The notes under the pieces are model-generated. The model was not told the origin of the DNA, ran no database searches, and saw only the letters and a list, made by a program, of their open reading frames with translations. Shown piece by piece: positions 34,595 to 42,978 of a DNA stretch of 64,000 nt; within the stretch, counting starts at the first letter, position 1; each line of letters begins with the position of its first letter. The stretch lies in the NCBI RefSeq assembly GCF_019334305.1, contig NZ_JAHWGH010000014.1, positions 310,001-374,000 of the forward strand, written 5' to 3'. Origin of the DNA: Rossellomorea orangium (GTDB taxonomy: Bacteria; Bacillota; Bacilli; Bacillales; Bacillaceae_B). Made by a program: the position numbers and the translations under genes.

Positions 34595-36315
34595 GCAGAT
34601 TCCTCCTCTGAAAGCTGTGATGAGACGATTTCCTGATACACTTCATTGGTGGCAAGGAGCTCCTGGTGGGTACCGATCCCCGCTACTCTTCCTTTTTCCA
34701 GAACAATGATCCGATCGGCATCAACCACCGTGCTGACCCGTTGGGCGACGATGAGCACCGTTGCGTCCCCGGTTTCTTTTTTCAAGGTGGCACGGAGCCT
34801 GGCATCGGTTTTGTAATCCAGGGCCGAGAAGCTGTCGTCAAAGAGATAGATATCCGGCTTCCGGACCAGTGCCCGTGCAATCGAAAGCCGTTGTTTCTGA
34901 CCTCCGGAGAGATTGGATCCGCCCTGCTCGATTTCGGCACCGTAGCCTCCATCCATTCGGCTGACGAATTCTTCCGCCTGGGCGATCCGAACAGCTTCTT
35001 CTATCTCTTCATCACTCGCATCTTCTTTTCCAAAACGGATGTTTTCCGCAATCGTCCCGGTGAAGAGTGTCGCTTTCTGTGGGACGAGCCCGAGCTTCGA
35101 TCTAACCTCCTCCTGGGAAGCATCTCTGATATCCACGCCGTTCACCCGGATGGTTCCACTCGCCACTTCATAAAAGCGCGGAATCAGGTTGATGAGCGTC
35201 GTTTTCCCAGAACCGGTACCGCCTATGATGGCTGTCGTTTCACCCGGATTCGCAGTAAAGCTGATATCAGAGAGAGCTGGCTCTTCGGCACCAGGATAAT
35301 GGAACGTCACCGAATCAAATTCCAACGTTCCCTGTTTCACATTTGCTTGTTTTGTTCCTTTATCTTCAAAAGAAGGCTTCATTTCAAGTACTTTATTGAT
35401 CCGTTTCGCCGATACATCGGCACGTGGCACCATGACGAACATCATCGACGCCATCACCAGGGCAAACATGATTTGCATGACGTATTGAATAAAGGCCATC
35501 AAATCCCCGATCTGCATCCCGCCGTTATCGATGCGGATCCCCCCGAACCAGATGACGGCGACGACGGTCATGTTCATGACAAGCATCATGACCGGCATCA
35601 TGAAGGCCATGATTTTGTTCACCTTGATTGACACATCGGTCAGTTCCTTGTTCGTGTGCTTCAGGCGCTCCTTTTCTTCCGGCTCACGGTTGAAGGCGCG
35701 GATGACGCGAATACCCGTCAAGTTTTCACGAAGCACGAGGTTCAATTGATCGAGCTTTTTCTGGACGGTCTGGAACAAAGGAATCCCTTTATACAAAATC
35801 AGCAGGATCGATCCGACCAACACCGGCATCGTCAGGATAATGACCAGTGATAGCTTCGCATCCATCAACACCGCCATGATGATCCCGCCGACGAGCATGA
35901 TTGGCGCACTGATGATCATCCTGAGCATCATGATCACAACCTGCTGCACCTGTGTGATATCGTTCGTCGTTCTCGTAATCAGGGAAGCCGTCCCGACTTC
36001 ATCAAATTCCTGCAGGGAAAATTTTTCAATATGATAAAAGAGCTTTCGACGGACGTCACGTCCCAACCCGATGGCCGCTTTAGACGAGTAGTAACTCGCC
36101 ACAACGGAAGCCACTGCACCGAGAGCGGACACGACGAGCATGAATCCGCCAATCTTCCATATATAAGGGATGTCCCCGACAACGACACCCTTGTCGATGA
36201 TGTCAGACATAAGCGTCGGTAAATAAAGGGTCGACATGGATTGAATGAAGATCAGCGCGAAAATCCCCGCAACCATCCATTTATACGCCGATAAGTGTTT
36301 CAAGAGCTTGATCAT
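34591..36315 (-). CDS. ABC exporter half-transporter, subunit with Asp in place of catalytic Glu
   Basis: A 574-residue half-transporter with six membrane helices (about 15-310) and an ATPase domain: Walker A GGTGSGKTT, signature NLSGGQKQRLSIARAL, Walker B IYLFDDSFSALD and H-loop replaced by VAQRVST. The residue after Walker B is Asp rather than Glu and the H-loop His is Gln, so its own ATP site should not hydrolyse efficiently. It pairs with the 619-residue subunit. The start overlaps the MarR gene stop by four bases. Confidence 0.94.
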   Translation of the reverse strand: MIKLLKHLSAYKWMVAGIFALIFIQSMSTLYLPTLMSDIIDKGVVVGDIPYIWKIGGFMLVVSALGAVASVVASYYSSKAAIGLGRDVRRKLFYHIEKFSLQEFDEVGTASLITRTTNDITQVQQVVIMMLRMIISAPIMLVGGIIMAVLMDAKLSLVIILTMPVLVGSILLILYKGIPLFQTVQKKLDQLNLVLRENLTGIRVIRAFNREPEEKERLKHTNKELTDVSIKVNKIMAFMMPVMMLVMNMTVVAVIWFGGIRIDNGGMQIGDLMAFIQYVMQIMFALVMASMMFVMVPRADVSAKRINKVLEMKPSFEDKGTKQANVKQGTLEFDSVTFHYPGAEEPALSDISFTANPGETTAIIGGTGSGKTTLINLIPRFYEVASGTIRVNGVDIRDASQEEVRSKLGLVPQKATLFTGTIAENIRFGKEDASDEEIEEAVRIAQAEEFVSRMDGGYGAEIEQGGSNLSGGQKQRLSIARALVRKPDIYLFDDSFSALDYKTDARLRATLKKETGDATVLIVAQRVSTVVDADRIIVLEKGRVAGIGTHQELLATNEVYQEIVSSQLSEEESA

Positions 36316-36782
36316 GTGGCATCCTCCTCTTTCGCTTTCTCATCAAAGAAGTCGGCAATCTGCTCATGTGCACGCAACAAACCGGTAAACTCTTCTTCCG
36401 AAAGCGTTCCGACAGCCCCTGCCGTCAGCTGATGGATGCTTCCTTCCTGTTTGTGAATGCCTTTTAACATCGTCTCCCCTTGCTGGCTCAGGGAAAGAAG
36501 CATTTCCCGGCGATTATCCTCCACCGGCTGCCGCTCCAGATACCCTGCCTGAACGAGGCCTTCGACGGCTTGACTCAAGGTACTTTTCGGGAGGAACGTC
36601 TTCTCTCCCACTTCCTTTTGAGTCATCTCTTTCACCGGGGCAATCGTCACTAAAATCGTATATTGTGGAACGGATAAATCATTGTCTGCTGCCGTTTTCT
36701 GGACGAACCGCATCATGGTCTTATTCACCCTTGAAAAGGAACGCAATAATTGCAGCGCTGGAGTGATCCTTTCATTTTCCAT
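36312..36782 (-). CDS. MarR-family regulator of the ABC exporter operon
   Basis: A 156-residue winged-helix regulator: VPQYTILVTIAPVKEMTQKEV and STLSQAVEGLVQAGYLERQP form the helix-turn-helix, followed by the wing DNRREMLLSLSQQG and a long dimerisation helix. It is the first gene of a three-gene operon with the heterodimeric ABC exporter, the usual arrangement for drug-responsive autorepression. An A/T-rich region with repeated ATTGTT (36802 and 36818) lies just upstream and is the likely operator. Confidence 0.92.
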   Translation of the reverse strand: MENERITPALQLLRSFSRVNKTMMRFVQKTAADNDLSVPQYTILVTIAPVKEMTQKEVGEKTFLPKSTLSQAVEGLVQAGYLERQPVEDNRREMLLSLSQQGETMLKGIHKQEGSIHQLTAGAVGTLSEEEFTGLLRAHEQIADFFDEKAKEEDAT

Positions 36783-36798
36783 CTATATGCCCTCACTT

Positions 36799-36828
36799 CT
36801 AATTGTTAATATAGTTAATTGTTCACAA
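36799..36828. promoter_or_regulatory. Candidate MarR operator
   Basis: ATTGTT repeats at 36802-36807 and 36818-36823 flank TTAATATAGTTAA, an imperfect palindrome. It lies 17-40 bases upstream of the marR-like start. Confidence 0.35.
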
Positions 36829-36964
36829 TGGAACTATCTTAGTTTATTCCTTTCTGATGAGTTAGTCAAAGGAATGATTTCGACATAAAAAAAAGGTGAA
36901 GGTCCGTCCCTCATGTTTCAATAGGGTGGAGTCATATACTTTTCTTTAGAGGGGGGAGAAACGA

Positions 36965-37240
36965 ATGAATGCTGGGAACGAGCTTGAAAGGAAGGGCTTG
37001 AATGGAAAAGCGGTGGCGTCATTCATATTGGGTATCGTATCCATTGTGATCGTGATCATTCCTTTGATAGGTGCGGTTCTGGGGTTGGTAGGTGTCATAT
37101 TGGGGTTGATTGCCCGACATGAAGTGAAGGGGACAAACCAGGAGGGAAGGAATATCGCCATTGCAGGAGTTGTATTCAGTTTCATCGGCATCCTATTTTC
37201 CATCTGTTGGGTGATGATGGCGTATATGACGTTTTCTTGA
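36965..37240 (+). CDS. DUF4190 membrane protein
   Basis: A 91-residue protein with two long membrane helices: LNGKAVASFILGIVSIVIVI with GAVLGLVGVILGLIARHEV, and IAIAGVVFSFIGILFSI. The alanine- and glycine-rich hairpin is the DUF4190 domain. No function is known. GAGGGGGGAG precedes the ATG. It is a single-gene unit. Confidence 0.85.
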   Translation: MNAGNELERKGLNGKAVASFILGIVSIVIVIIPLIGAVLGLVGVILGLIARHEVKGTNQEGRNIAIAGVVFSFIGILFSICWVMMAYMTFS

Positions 37241-37292
37241 CGGGATTCAGAGGGAAGGTTCTCTTACATCCCAGGACGTCCATATAAAAGAG

Positions 37293-37329
37293 CCTGTCCT
37301 TCCTTTGATAACACACAAAGAGGGACAGG
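37293..37329. terminator. Terminator-like hairpin between converging genes
   Basis: CCTGTCCTTCCTTTG (37293-37307) pairs with CAAAGAGGGACAGG (37316-37329) with one bulge. It includes the GGGACAGG core of family B. Confidence 0.55.
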
Positions 37330-37359
37330 ATCCGCTTTCTTATTGAGCTTAAAACGAAT

Positions 37360-37851
37360 TCACCCCTGCCCCGCGGAAGCCGAACCGTCGACTTGCTTCA
37401 CTTTCGCCACGCCCATGGCAAAGTGGCGGAACAGGATGTTTTCAACTAACTCGCCTTCATCCTCTTTGCATTCGACAATCATGATCAGTTCGGAGTGAAA
37501 GCCTTTGAGTACCCTTCTTCTCTTTTTCAACACCAATTCTGTAAAGAGGCGGATGGCGAACCCTACAAGAAATCCGACTGCTGCCCCGATCAGCCCCCAG
37601 TAAATGGGACCCCATGTCAGCTCAAATCCGATGCTGGCTCCGATGACAGCAAAGGCCGTCGACAATGCGGCTCCAATGTCAATTAATGACGTTCCATCTG
37701 ATCGCTGCACCGTGTCGAATACTTTCCGTTCTTCCATCATGTTATCAAGGGGCACAACAAAGATGTTTTCCTGCGGGATGCCTTTTTTCTCCAGCGTGGC
37801 AACCACCAACTCGATATGTATCGTGTGCTCGAATGTTGAGAAGAGCTGCAT
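37360..37851 (-). CDS. Hypothetical protein with glycine-rich membrane hairpin
   Basis: A 163-residue protein. The N-terminal 50 residues resemble a small alpha/beta domain (STFEHTIHIELVVATLEKKG, ENIFVVPLDN), a central hydrophobic hairpin spans about 57-105 (IGAALSTAFAVIGASIGFEL, GLIGAAVGFLVGFAI), and the C terminus is mixed charge (HSELIMIVECKEDEGELV). The layout is like DUF1269-type or stress-related glycine-zipper proteins, but I cannot name the family. The start is 3 bases after the stop of the upstream gene, so the pair is an operon. Confidence 0.7.
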   Translation of the reverse strand: MQLFSTFEHTIHIELVVATLEKKGIPQENIFVVPLDNMMEERKVFDTVQRSDGTSLIDIGAALSTAFAVIGASIGFELTWGPIYWGLIGAAVGFLVGFAIRLFTELVLKKRRRVLKGFHSELIMIVECKEDEGELVENILFRHFAMGVAKVKQVDGSASAGQG

Positions 37852-37854
37852 CGT

Positions 37855-38643
37855 TCACTTCACCTTCTGTCCTTTTAATACGTTAAACGATGGGGATTGG
37901 TAATTCTCCAAAAAATACTTACGCTGATCTTTTTCATACAATTTATTGTTTTCAACCGTGTTAACGTATGAATCATAAATGGAAAAACCGTACAACGATG
38001 GGAAAAACAACAGCCATTCAGGGTGGATCACTGCTGTAGCTCCACTGATATCCCCCAAGAACAATAAGGATATCGCCTCCAGGCCGTGAGAATAGTAAAA
38101 AAACACAACCGCCCACACAATGACAAAGAAAGCCGTCACAATCCTATGAATATACAGCTGTCCCAAACCCGGAATAAACAGTGACCAAATCACTGCCATC
38201 ACCGGATTCCGTTTATCCAGATAATTAATCTCTAAAGCCCCGATACTAAAGGTGTTAAACCGATGTTCTTCACGATCGGCAAGGATAAACACATTATTCA
38301 GATCAACAGTCGTCCGGTAGCTATCCCAGATGCCAAAAATATACACCGGGATATAAATCAATAGCCATTGCGTATCCAGTATATCCTTTGCCTTATCGAT
38401 TTCTCCTTGGAATGAATAGATCATGGCCAGATTCACATTTGATTGGATGTTGACGATAACCTCCCACACGACCAAAACAAATCCCCTGAGATATTTTGAT
38501 AGCAGAAGATGACCGAAACCTGGAAAAGCCGCACTCCACCAGGCAACGATATAAGGACTTCTGAGATGAATCTGAGTGGTACCCAGAAGACTTACATGGG
38601 CCCGGTACCATCGGGCAGTATTATCGTTCGAGTAATTTTGCAT
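37855..38643 (-). CDS. Hypothetical membrane protein with internal duplication
   Basis: A 262-residue protein built of two related halves. Half one has FPGFGHLLLSKYLRGFVLVVWE and WLLIYIPVYIFGIWDSYRTTVDLN. Half two has FIPGLGQLYIHRIVTAFFVIVWA and WLLFFPSLYGFSIYDSYVNTVENN. Each half gives two membrane helices around a P-G-x-G-x-x/L turn, as in TM2-type domains. The duplication is clear from sequence; function is unknown. GCAGGTGATCT precedes the ATG. It is co-directional with the gene at 37360. Confidence 0.75.
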   Translation of the reverse strand: MQNYSNDNTARWYRAHVSLLGTTQIHLRSPYIVAWWSAAFPGFGHLLLSKYLRGFVLVVWEVIVNIQSNVNLAMIYSFQGEIDKAKDILDTQWLLIYIPVYIFGIWDSYRTTVDLNNVFILADREEHRFNTFSIGALEINYLDKRNPVMAVIWSLFIPGLGQLYIHRIVTAFFVIVWAVVFFYYSHGLEAISLLFLGDISGATAVIHPEWLLFFPSLYGFSIYDSYVNTVENNKLYEKDQRKYFLENYQSPSFNVLKGQKVK

Positions 38644-38703
38644 AGATCACCTGCAGAATAAGACGTCCCTAACCTTTATTACCATAGGGAGCTTCTTTTA
38701 TAC

Positions 38704-38742
38704 GGAAGCATGGGGGAAGCATGGGGACGGTTCTGTTGCTTC
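38704..38742. repeat. GGGAC-type palindromic element, family A
   Basis: GGAAGCATGGG occurs twice in tandem, then GGACGGTTCTG and TTGCTTC. This copy has an extra left arm. Confidence 0.55.
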
Positions 38743-38752
38743 TGCTCTAAAA

Positions 38753-38781
38753 AAGGACCCTCTTTACATAAGAGGGTCCTT
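38753..38781. terminator. Terminator behind the 115-residue gene
   Basis: AAGGACCCTCTT (38753-38764) pairs perfectly with AAGAGGGTCCTT (38770-38781). An A-run on the left gives a minus-strand U-tract, so it serves the gene ending at 38789. Confidence 0.75.
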
Positions 38782-38788
38782 CCGATTC

Positions 38789-39136
38789 TCAACTCAATTT
38801 CACTGGAGAATGTAACTTTCCGGCATCCCGGTAGGACCGATACGAAACAAATCGCTTCCCATCTTTCGATCCATCCAGATGGAGTATACGACCGGCCCTC
38901 GTTTCCAGGTAGAAATCATACTGGTTAAGGTTCAGTCTGAAAAAGGAAAACGGGTTTCCCAGGAGATCCTTTTTCGTTGCTTGGGACTCCGGGTGCAGTT
39001 GAATAAAAAACGCCAACTCCTGTACAGATGATGAGGGGATATCTGCCATCGAATAGTACGTCCCTTTCACATTATCCTTCAACTTACTCATAGCGGCCCT
39101 GGCTTTGTCTTTTAACTTACTTCCGTCTAATTCCAT
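38789..39136 (-). CDS. Hypothetical 115-residue protein
   Basis: A soluble protein with a lysine-rich N-terminal helix (SKLKDKARAAMSKLKDNVKG) and a beta-rich C-terminal part (FSFFRLNLNQYDFYLETRAG). No motif or family recognised. No signal peptide. It lies on the same strand as the membrane protein genes to its right but is separated from them by 54 bases. Confidence 0.6.
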   Translation of the reverse strand: MELDGSKLKDKARAAMSKLKDNVKGTYYSMADIPSSSVQELAFFIQLHPESQATKKDLLGNPFSFFRLNLNQYDFYLETRAGRILHLDGSKDGKRFVSYRSYRDAGKLHSPVKLS

Positions 39137-39190
39137 ACGTCCACTCCTATTTGAATTCCTATTAAGAAGAATTCCCCATCTATCTGAGAA

Positions 39191-39394
39191 TCATCCATTA
39201 AGCAAAATCACTTCATAAGAACCTTGAATGAATAAAATAAGATCTCCGAATGAACCGATACAAAAGAAGACGAAATAATAGCTCGCATTCGTGATGTCCA
39301 GTTTAAAGAGTTCTTTGAAGGCTTGGATGAATAAATGCTGGAACTTAAACCAAGTGAGGATCCATGCGATGAGTAGAAAGGTGATGATGGCCAT
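39191..39394 (-). CDS. Small hypothetical membrane protein
   Basis: A 67-residue protein with two hydrophobic segments (IITFLLIAWILTWF and ASYYFVFFCIGSFGDLILFI). GGAGCGAATGCAAA precedes the ATG. No family recognised. Confidence 0.55.
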   Translation of the reverse strand: MAIITFLLIAWILTWFKFQHLFIQAFKELFKLDITNASYYFVFFCIGSFGDLILFIQGSYEVILLNG

Positions 39395-39515
39395 TTTGCA
39401 TTCGCTCCTTTAGATGCAGTTTTTCCAACTGAACCTTTCATTCTATCATACCAATGGATCAGCCGTTGAACCACATGAAGAATACACCGAATAAGCACAG
39501 TGGCGCTTCACTTTA

Positions 39516-39791
39516 TTAGGAAAAGGATGTAACACCCTTCCAAAGCAAAATTCCAAATCCAGCGACGACAAAGATGATATTCCCAACCATCGACTTCGTA
39601 TTCCCATCTCGTTTATCCTCAAACAGATCGAACAAACCCTTATACATCCAAAACAGGATCATCATAAACCAGCCAACATTGTCATTGAAAGGATCTTCAT
39701 CAAATAAATACCTCAAAGAAATAAGGAGAATGATCACAAGAGGGACGATCCGCAAGAGATTCCTTTTCGTTTCTTTCGTTTCACTCTTCAT
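39516..39791 (-). CDS. Hypothetical membrane protein
   Basis: A 91-residue protein with three predicted helices (LLRIVPLVIILLISLRYLF, NVGWFMMILFWMYKGLF and MVGNIIFVVAGFGILLW). GGAGGATCG precedes the ATG. No family recognised. Its upstream region contains a family B element (39812-39874). Confidence 0.6.
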   Translation of the reverse strand: MKSETKETKRNLLRIVPLVIILLISLRYLFDEDPFNDNVGWFMMILFWMYKGLFDLFEDKRDGNTKSMVGNIIFVVAGFGILLWKGVTSFS

Positions 39792-39811
39792 ACGATCCTC
39801 CTATCCGGAAC

Positions 39812-39874
39812 CATGGGGACAGGTCCCTCGGCTCTATTACTGAAATGGGGCCAGGGGACCTGTCCCCGCGGCTT
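39812..39874. repeat. GGGAC-type palindromic element, family B (double)
   Basis: GGGGACAGGTCCC (39815-39827) and GGGGACCTGTCCCC (39854-39867) are two self-complementary half-elements in tandem, joined by GGCTCTATTACTGAAATG. Either one or both may fold. It lies between the genes ending at 39887 and starting at 39791. Confidence 0.65.
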
Positions 39875-39886
39875 CATTTTCATCAA

Positions 39887-40477
39887 TTAAATCTGATTCC
39901 TACCTCCGATTCTCATAATCAGAACGTACACCATGTACCCCAAAATGCTACCCAACACATTAAAAATGACATCATCAATGTCTGTGACCCGTCCCCATCC
40001 ACCACTGAAGGATTCGAGTAGCTGTAAGCATTCAATCGTGACCGACACAACAAGCCCAATCTTGATAACAACCTTTAGGGATTTTGCTTTTTCCCATAAT
40101 AAAGGAACCAAAAACCCTAACGGCATAAACATTAAAATATTCCCTCCCACGTTTCGAACAATGAGGGTAATCATGAAGTATACGTCTCCACTATAAGCGG
40201 TTCCAATTTGACTAATATCATGGATGACTGATAGCAGGGGAACTACATTAATCGAAAATAATAGGTGATGGGATTGTGTTGGAAATCCGATTGGGAAAGG
40301 AAATAACGTCACCGATACGACAAATCCGATATATACAATAAATAGCAAGTGGATCATTTCCTTTAGCCATTGGATTGGAACATGGTTCTTATATTTCCTC
40401 CCAACTACAATGCCCCGTATCGTCATATACAGGATAACCGCCGGGATTATGACGACATTTCCATTCACTAGAATCAT
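39887..40477 (-). CDS. VanZ-family membrane protein
   Basis: A 196-residue protein with five predicted helices. The VanZ pattern is present: YIGFVVSVTLFPFPIGFP, the NVVPLLSVIHDISQ segment, RNVGGNILMFMPLGFLVPLL, and IECLQLLESFSGGWGRVTDIDDVIFNVLGSILGY. VanZ homologues are broadly distributed; glycopeptide resistance is not implied. GAGGTC lies shortly before the ATG. Confidence 0.9.
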   Translation of the reverse strand: MILVNGNVVIIPAVILYMTIRGIVVGRKYKNHVPIQWLKEMIHLLFIVYIGFVVSVTLFPFPIGFPTQSHHLLFSINVVPLLSVIHDISQIGTAYSGDVYFMITLIVRNVGGNILMFMPLGFLVPLLWEKAKSLKVVIKIGLVVSVTIECLQLLESFSGGWGRVTDIDDVIFNVLGSILGYMVYVLIMRIGGRNQI

Positions 40478-40513
40478 TCTTTTGACCTCGTTATATATAT
40501 ATTCTTTTGTATG

Positions 40514-40699
40514 TTAGGAACCGTCCCTATCGCCTTCTTGTAGAAAATAACCAAAACAAATCATGACTACTCCCACAAAACTCATGACTAATTCAACCGG
40601 GTAAACGTCACCATCACGGAGAAAACGAATGAGAAAGCTTGTCCCAAACCCGGTAAGTATCAACAAACCTAAAAAAATGAATCCCTTCTTCAAGTTCAT
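40514..40699 (-). CDS. Small hypothetical membrane protein
   Basis: A 61-residue protein with two hydrophobic helices (GFIFLGLLILTGFGTSFLI and PVELVMSFVGVVMICFGYF). The ATG at 40699 follows AGAGGTGAGA; a GTG two codons earlier is possible. Its start lies 8 bases after the stop of the lipoprotein gene at 40708, so they are probably co-transcribed. Confidence 0.6.
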   Translation of the reverse strand: MNLKKGFIFLGLLILTGFGTSFLIRFLRDGDVYPVELVMSFVGVVMICFGYFLQEGDRDGS

Positions 40700-40707
40700 T
40701 CTCACCT

Positions 40708-41313
40708 CTACCCACTAATCTTCCCAATCAACTCCACAACCTCTTCATCTTCCCCAGCATCCACCGAAACATTCTCCGTCCCATCCACAATCTTCTTCGT
40801 ATACTCCTCCATCGACTCCTCGATCTGCTCACTACTCGGCCAGTGCGACGGAACATCGTACACATTGATCGTTCCGTCCCCATTGCCGCTGTAGGTGACG
40901 GTGCCATCAGCCATGGCTTTGCCGCTTAGCACGATGACGTCTTCCGGATACGCGACGCTTTCCTCATCATAAGGATTCATCTTCTCCCCGGCTGAAATAT
41001 GCTCCACGTTCAGCTCTCCTACGTCCTGATTCCCGGTCACCTGCAGCCAGACGCGTGCATATTCAATTTTATCTGAAGGATAGGAAGAAAGAGGGTCTTC
41101 CTCTGTGTCCGATTGTTCTTCGGAGGTTGCTTCTTGTAAATCTACTGAATCCACTTCTTCATCCGTTCCTCCTGATGGTTCTTCCCCATTACCATTACTT
41201 TCACTTACCTCTTCGGGCTGGGCCTGTTCCACCACTTCCTGTTTTCCACCGCTGCACGCCAAGAGCAGCAAACCGATGGTGAGTATCATCATATATAACA
41301 ATCGTTTATTCAT
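40708..41313 (-). CDS. Acidic hypothetical lipoprotein
   Basis: A 201-residue lipoprotein with lipobox LLAC (Cys20), a Glu/Ser-rich linker (about 25-75) and a C-terminal domain of about 120 residues (YARVWLQVTGNQDVGELNV, GDGTINVYDVPSHWPSSEQ). Related lipoproteins occur in Bacillus with no assigned function. The start overlaps the GrpB gene stop by four bases. Confidence 0.75.
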   Translation of the reverse strand: MNKRLLYMMILTIGLLLLACSGGKQEVVEQAQPEEVSESNGNGEEPSGGTDEEVDSVDLQEATSEEQSDTEEDPLSSYPSDKIEYARVWLQVTGNQDVGELNVEHISAGEKMNPYDEESVAYPEDVIVLSGKAMADGTVTYSGNGDGTINVYDVPSHWPSSEQIEESMEEYTKKIVDGTENVSVDAGEDEEVVELIGKISG

Positions 41314-41852
41314 TTCCCATCCCCCAATACTCTCCTAATAAATGATTCCTTCCCTTTCGAATACGCTTCCCGATCGTCAGAGAACTGGTCCGCCAGACGC
41401 ATCTTCAGCTCGGCATATTCTTCTTTTAAAGAAGGGCTTCCGTTCAACCGGTCCCTGAATAATCGCTGCTCGTCCCAACGGGTTTCCCCTTCCAGCATAA
41501 GGTGCAGATGGGCGACACGCCTATCATCCTCAACCTTGATGAAGAACCTCCGCCACGACCGGTCATCCAGCTCAACCGGTACAAAATGCCATCCATCCTC
41601 TTCAAGTTTCAGGGCTATTTCGTCCACGGCATCAAAGGATGGAATTTTCGCCATGACGTCAATGATCGGTTTTGCAGGAAGGTCGTGGATTGCCGTACTT
41701 CCCACATGCTCCACTTCAAGCACGCCAAAGGGGCGTAAAGAGTCTAAGAGTCTCGTTACTTCCACACTCCCCGCTTCATGCCATCCCGGATTTGGAGCAT
41801 CAATCTCAATGGATTCCACTGCCCACTTCGGCCAATCTCTACTTTCCATCAC
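41310..41852 (-). CDS. GrpB-family nucleotidyltransferase-fold protein
   Basis: A 180-residue protein with the GrpB (UPF0157) signature VEHVGSTAIHDLPAKPIIDVM (which includes the G-S nucleotidyltransferase motif with D-x-x), then RRVAHLHLMLEGETRWDEQRLFRDRL. No activity is firmly established for the family. It overlaps the GNAT gene upstream by 14 bases and the lipoprotein downstream by four. Confidence 0.92.
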   Translation of the reverse strand: MMESRDWPKWAVESIEIDAPNPGWHEAGSVEVTRLLDSLRPFGVLEVEHVGSTAIHDLPAKPIIDVMAKIPSFDAVDEIALKLEEDGWHFVPVELDDRSWRRFFIKVEDDRRVAHLHLMLEGETRWDEQRLFRDRLNGSPSLKEEYAELKMRLADQFSDDREAYSKGKESFIRRVLGDGK

Positions 41853-42330
41853 TTGTCACCACCTTCTCCAGTTCGATCTCGTCCCTGATTGGAATCCCAT
41901 CATTTCCGATCAACGGGATCTCCGGCTTGATCTGCCTCGCTTTCTCCACGGCATTCCGGTGAATCGCCGTCATCACGAAGCCCCTCTTTTGATAAAATTT
42001 CAGAGCCGCCAGATTGTCATTGGTCGTGATCAGCGTAATTCGCCTGCAATCCGACCTAGCAGCCATTTTCTCTACTTCTTTGATGAGGGCCGTGCCAATT
42101 CCCTTTTTTTCTTCTAAACTATCAAGAGAAATGATCTCGCATTCTCGGTCTTTACGTACATATGTAATCAAACCTGTGATCACGGTATTCTCATTCAAAA
42201 CGGCAAAGCCGTCTAGAGTTGCACAGTCATAGATTCCGCTTGAAATGACCATCTCAGGACTTCCCCAATGCTCATGGAAAAATGCAATCAAATTCTCTTT
42301 CCGTATTTCTTTCAGTGACACGACGTTCAT
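41839..42330 (-). CDS. GNAT-family N-acetyltransferase
   Basis: A 163-residue acetyltransferase. The acetyl-CoA loop is at LEEKKGIGTALIKEVEKMA (R/Q-x-x-G-x-G/A), with the preceding beta strand REGEII-like CEIISLDSL and the C-terminal segment LAALKFYQKRGFVMTAIHRN. The substrate is unknown. First gene of a three- to four-gene minus-strand unit. Confidence 0.9.
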   Translation of the reverse strand: MNVVSLKEIRKENLIAFFHEHWGSPEMVISSGIYDCATLDGFAVLNENTVITGLITYVRKDRECEIISLDSLEEKKGIGTALIKEVEKMAARSDCRRITLITTNDNLAALKFYQKRGFVMTAIHRNAVEKARQIKPEIPLIGNDGIPIRDEIELEKVVTSDGK

Positions 42331-42461
42331 CCGTGTTCTCCCCTTTTTCTGGTACTCTACTGGAAGATACCACAGATCAAATTGTAAAAAAAGGAAAAAT
42401 AAAGAAATTCATATGATAAACTAGAAAAAAGTCTATAACACCTATAAAAGGAGAAGCTAGC

Positions 42462-42935
42462 ATGCAACTGACCATTAGAAGAAGAACCGAAGAGGATATC
42501 AATGAATTTCTTACCTGGACGTATGACGGAATCTATTCGTTTTACGATAATAATAGTCAAATAGAAAAGATCGAAGGACTAAAACAGAGCGTTCATCTGG
42601 AAAGAGCCTTTTCCGTCGTGGACGAAAACGGGAGTCTGATCGGAAACTGTGAGTTTTATGATGTGGAAGAAGACGGGAAAGATATCCTGGTTCTCGGAGT
42701 TCAAATGAAGCCTTCCCTGACAGGCAAAGGACAAGGATCGGCCTTTGTGAAAGCCATCATCGATCAAGGTCGGGAACGGCTGAAGTTCAGTCATTTGGAG
42801 CTCGCCGTCGCGGATTTCAATGAGCGGGCAATCCGGACGTATGAGAAAGAGGGATTCCTGGTGAGGGACGAATTTATGAATGAGATCAGGGGGCAGGAGT
42901 ATCGTTTTGTGATTATGGCGAAGGATTGGGAATAG
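42462..42935 (+). CDS. GNAT-family N-acetyltransferase
   Basis: A 157-residue acetyltransferase. Motif A reads VQMKPSLTGKGQGSAFVKAII and motif B VADFNERAIRTYEKEGF. It begins with LTIRRRTEEDINEFLTW, typical of RimI/RimJ-like enzymes. The substrate is unknown. AAAGGAG precedes the ATG; it is divergent from the GNAT gene at 41839. Confidence 0.9.
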   Translation: MQLTIRRRTEEDINEFLTWTYDGIYSFYDNNSQIEKIEGLKQSVHLERAFSVVDENGSLIGNCEFYDVEEDGKDILVLGVQMKPSLTGKGQGSAFVKAIIDQGRERLKFSHLELAVADFNERAIRTYEKEGFLVRDEFMNEIRGQEYRFVIMAKDWE

Positions 42936-42978
42936 TTCATGTCTGAAAATAGTAGAAAATGAAAGGAGGTCCCTACGA

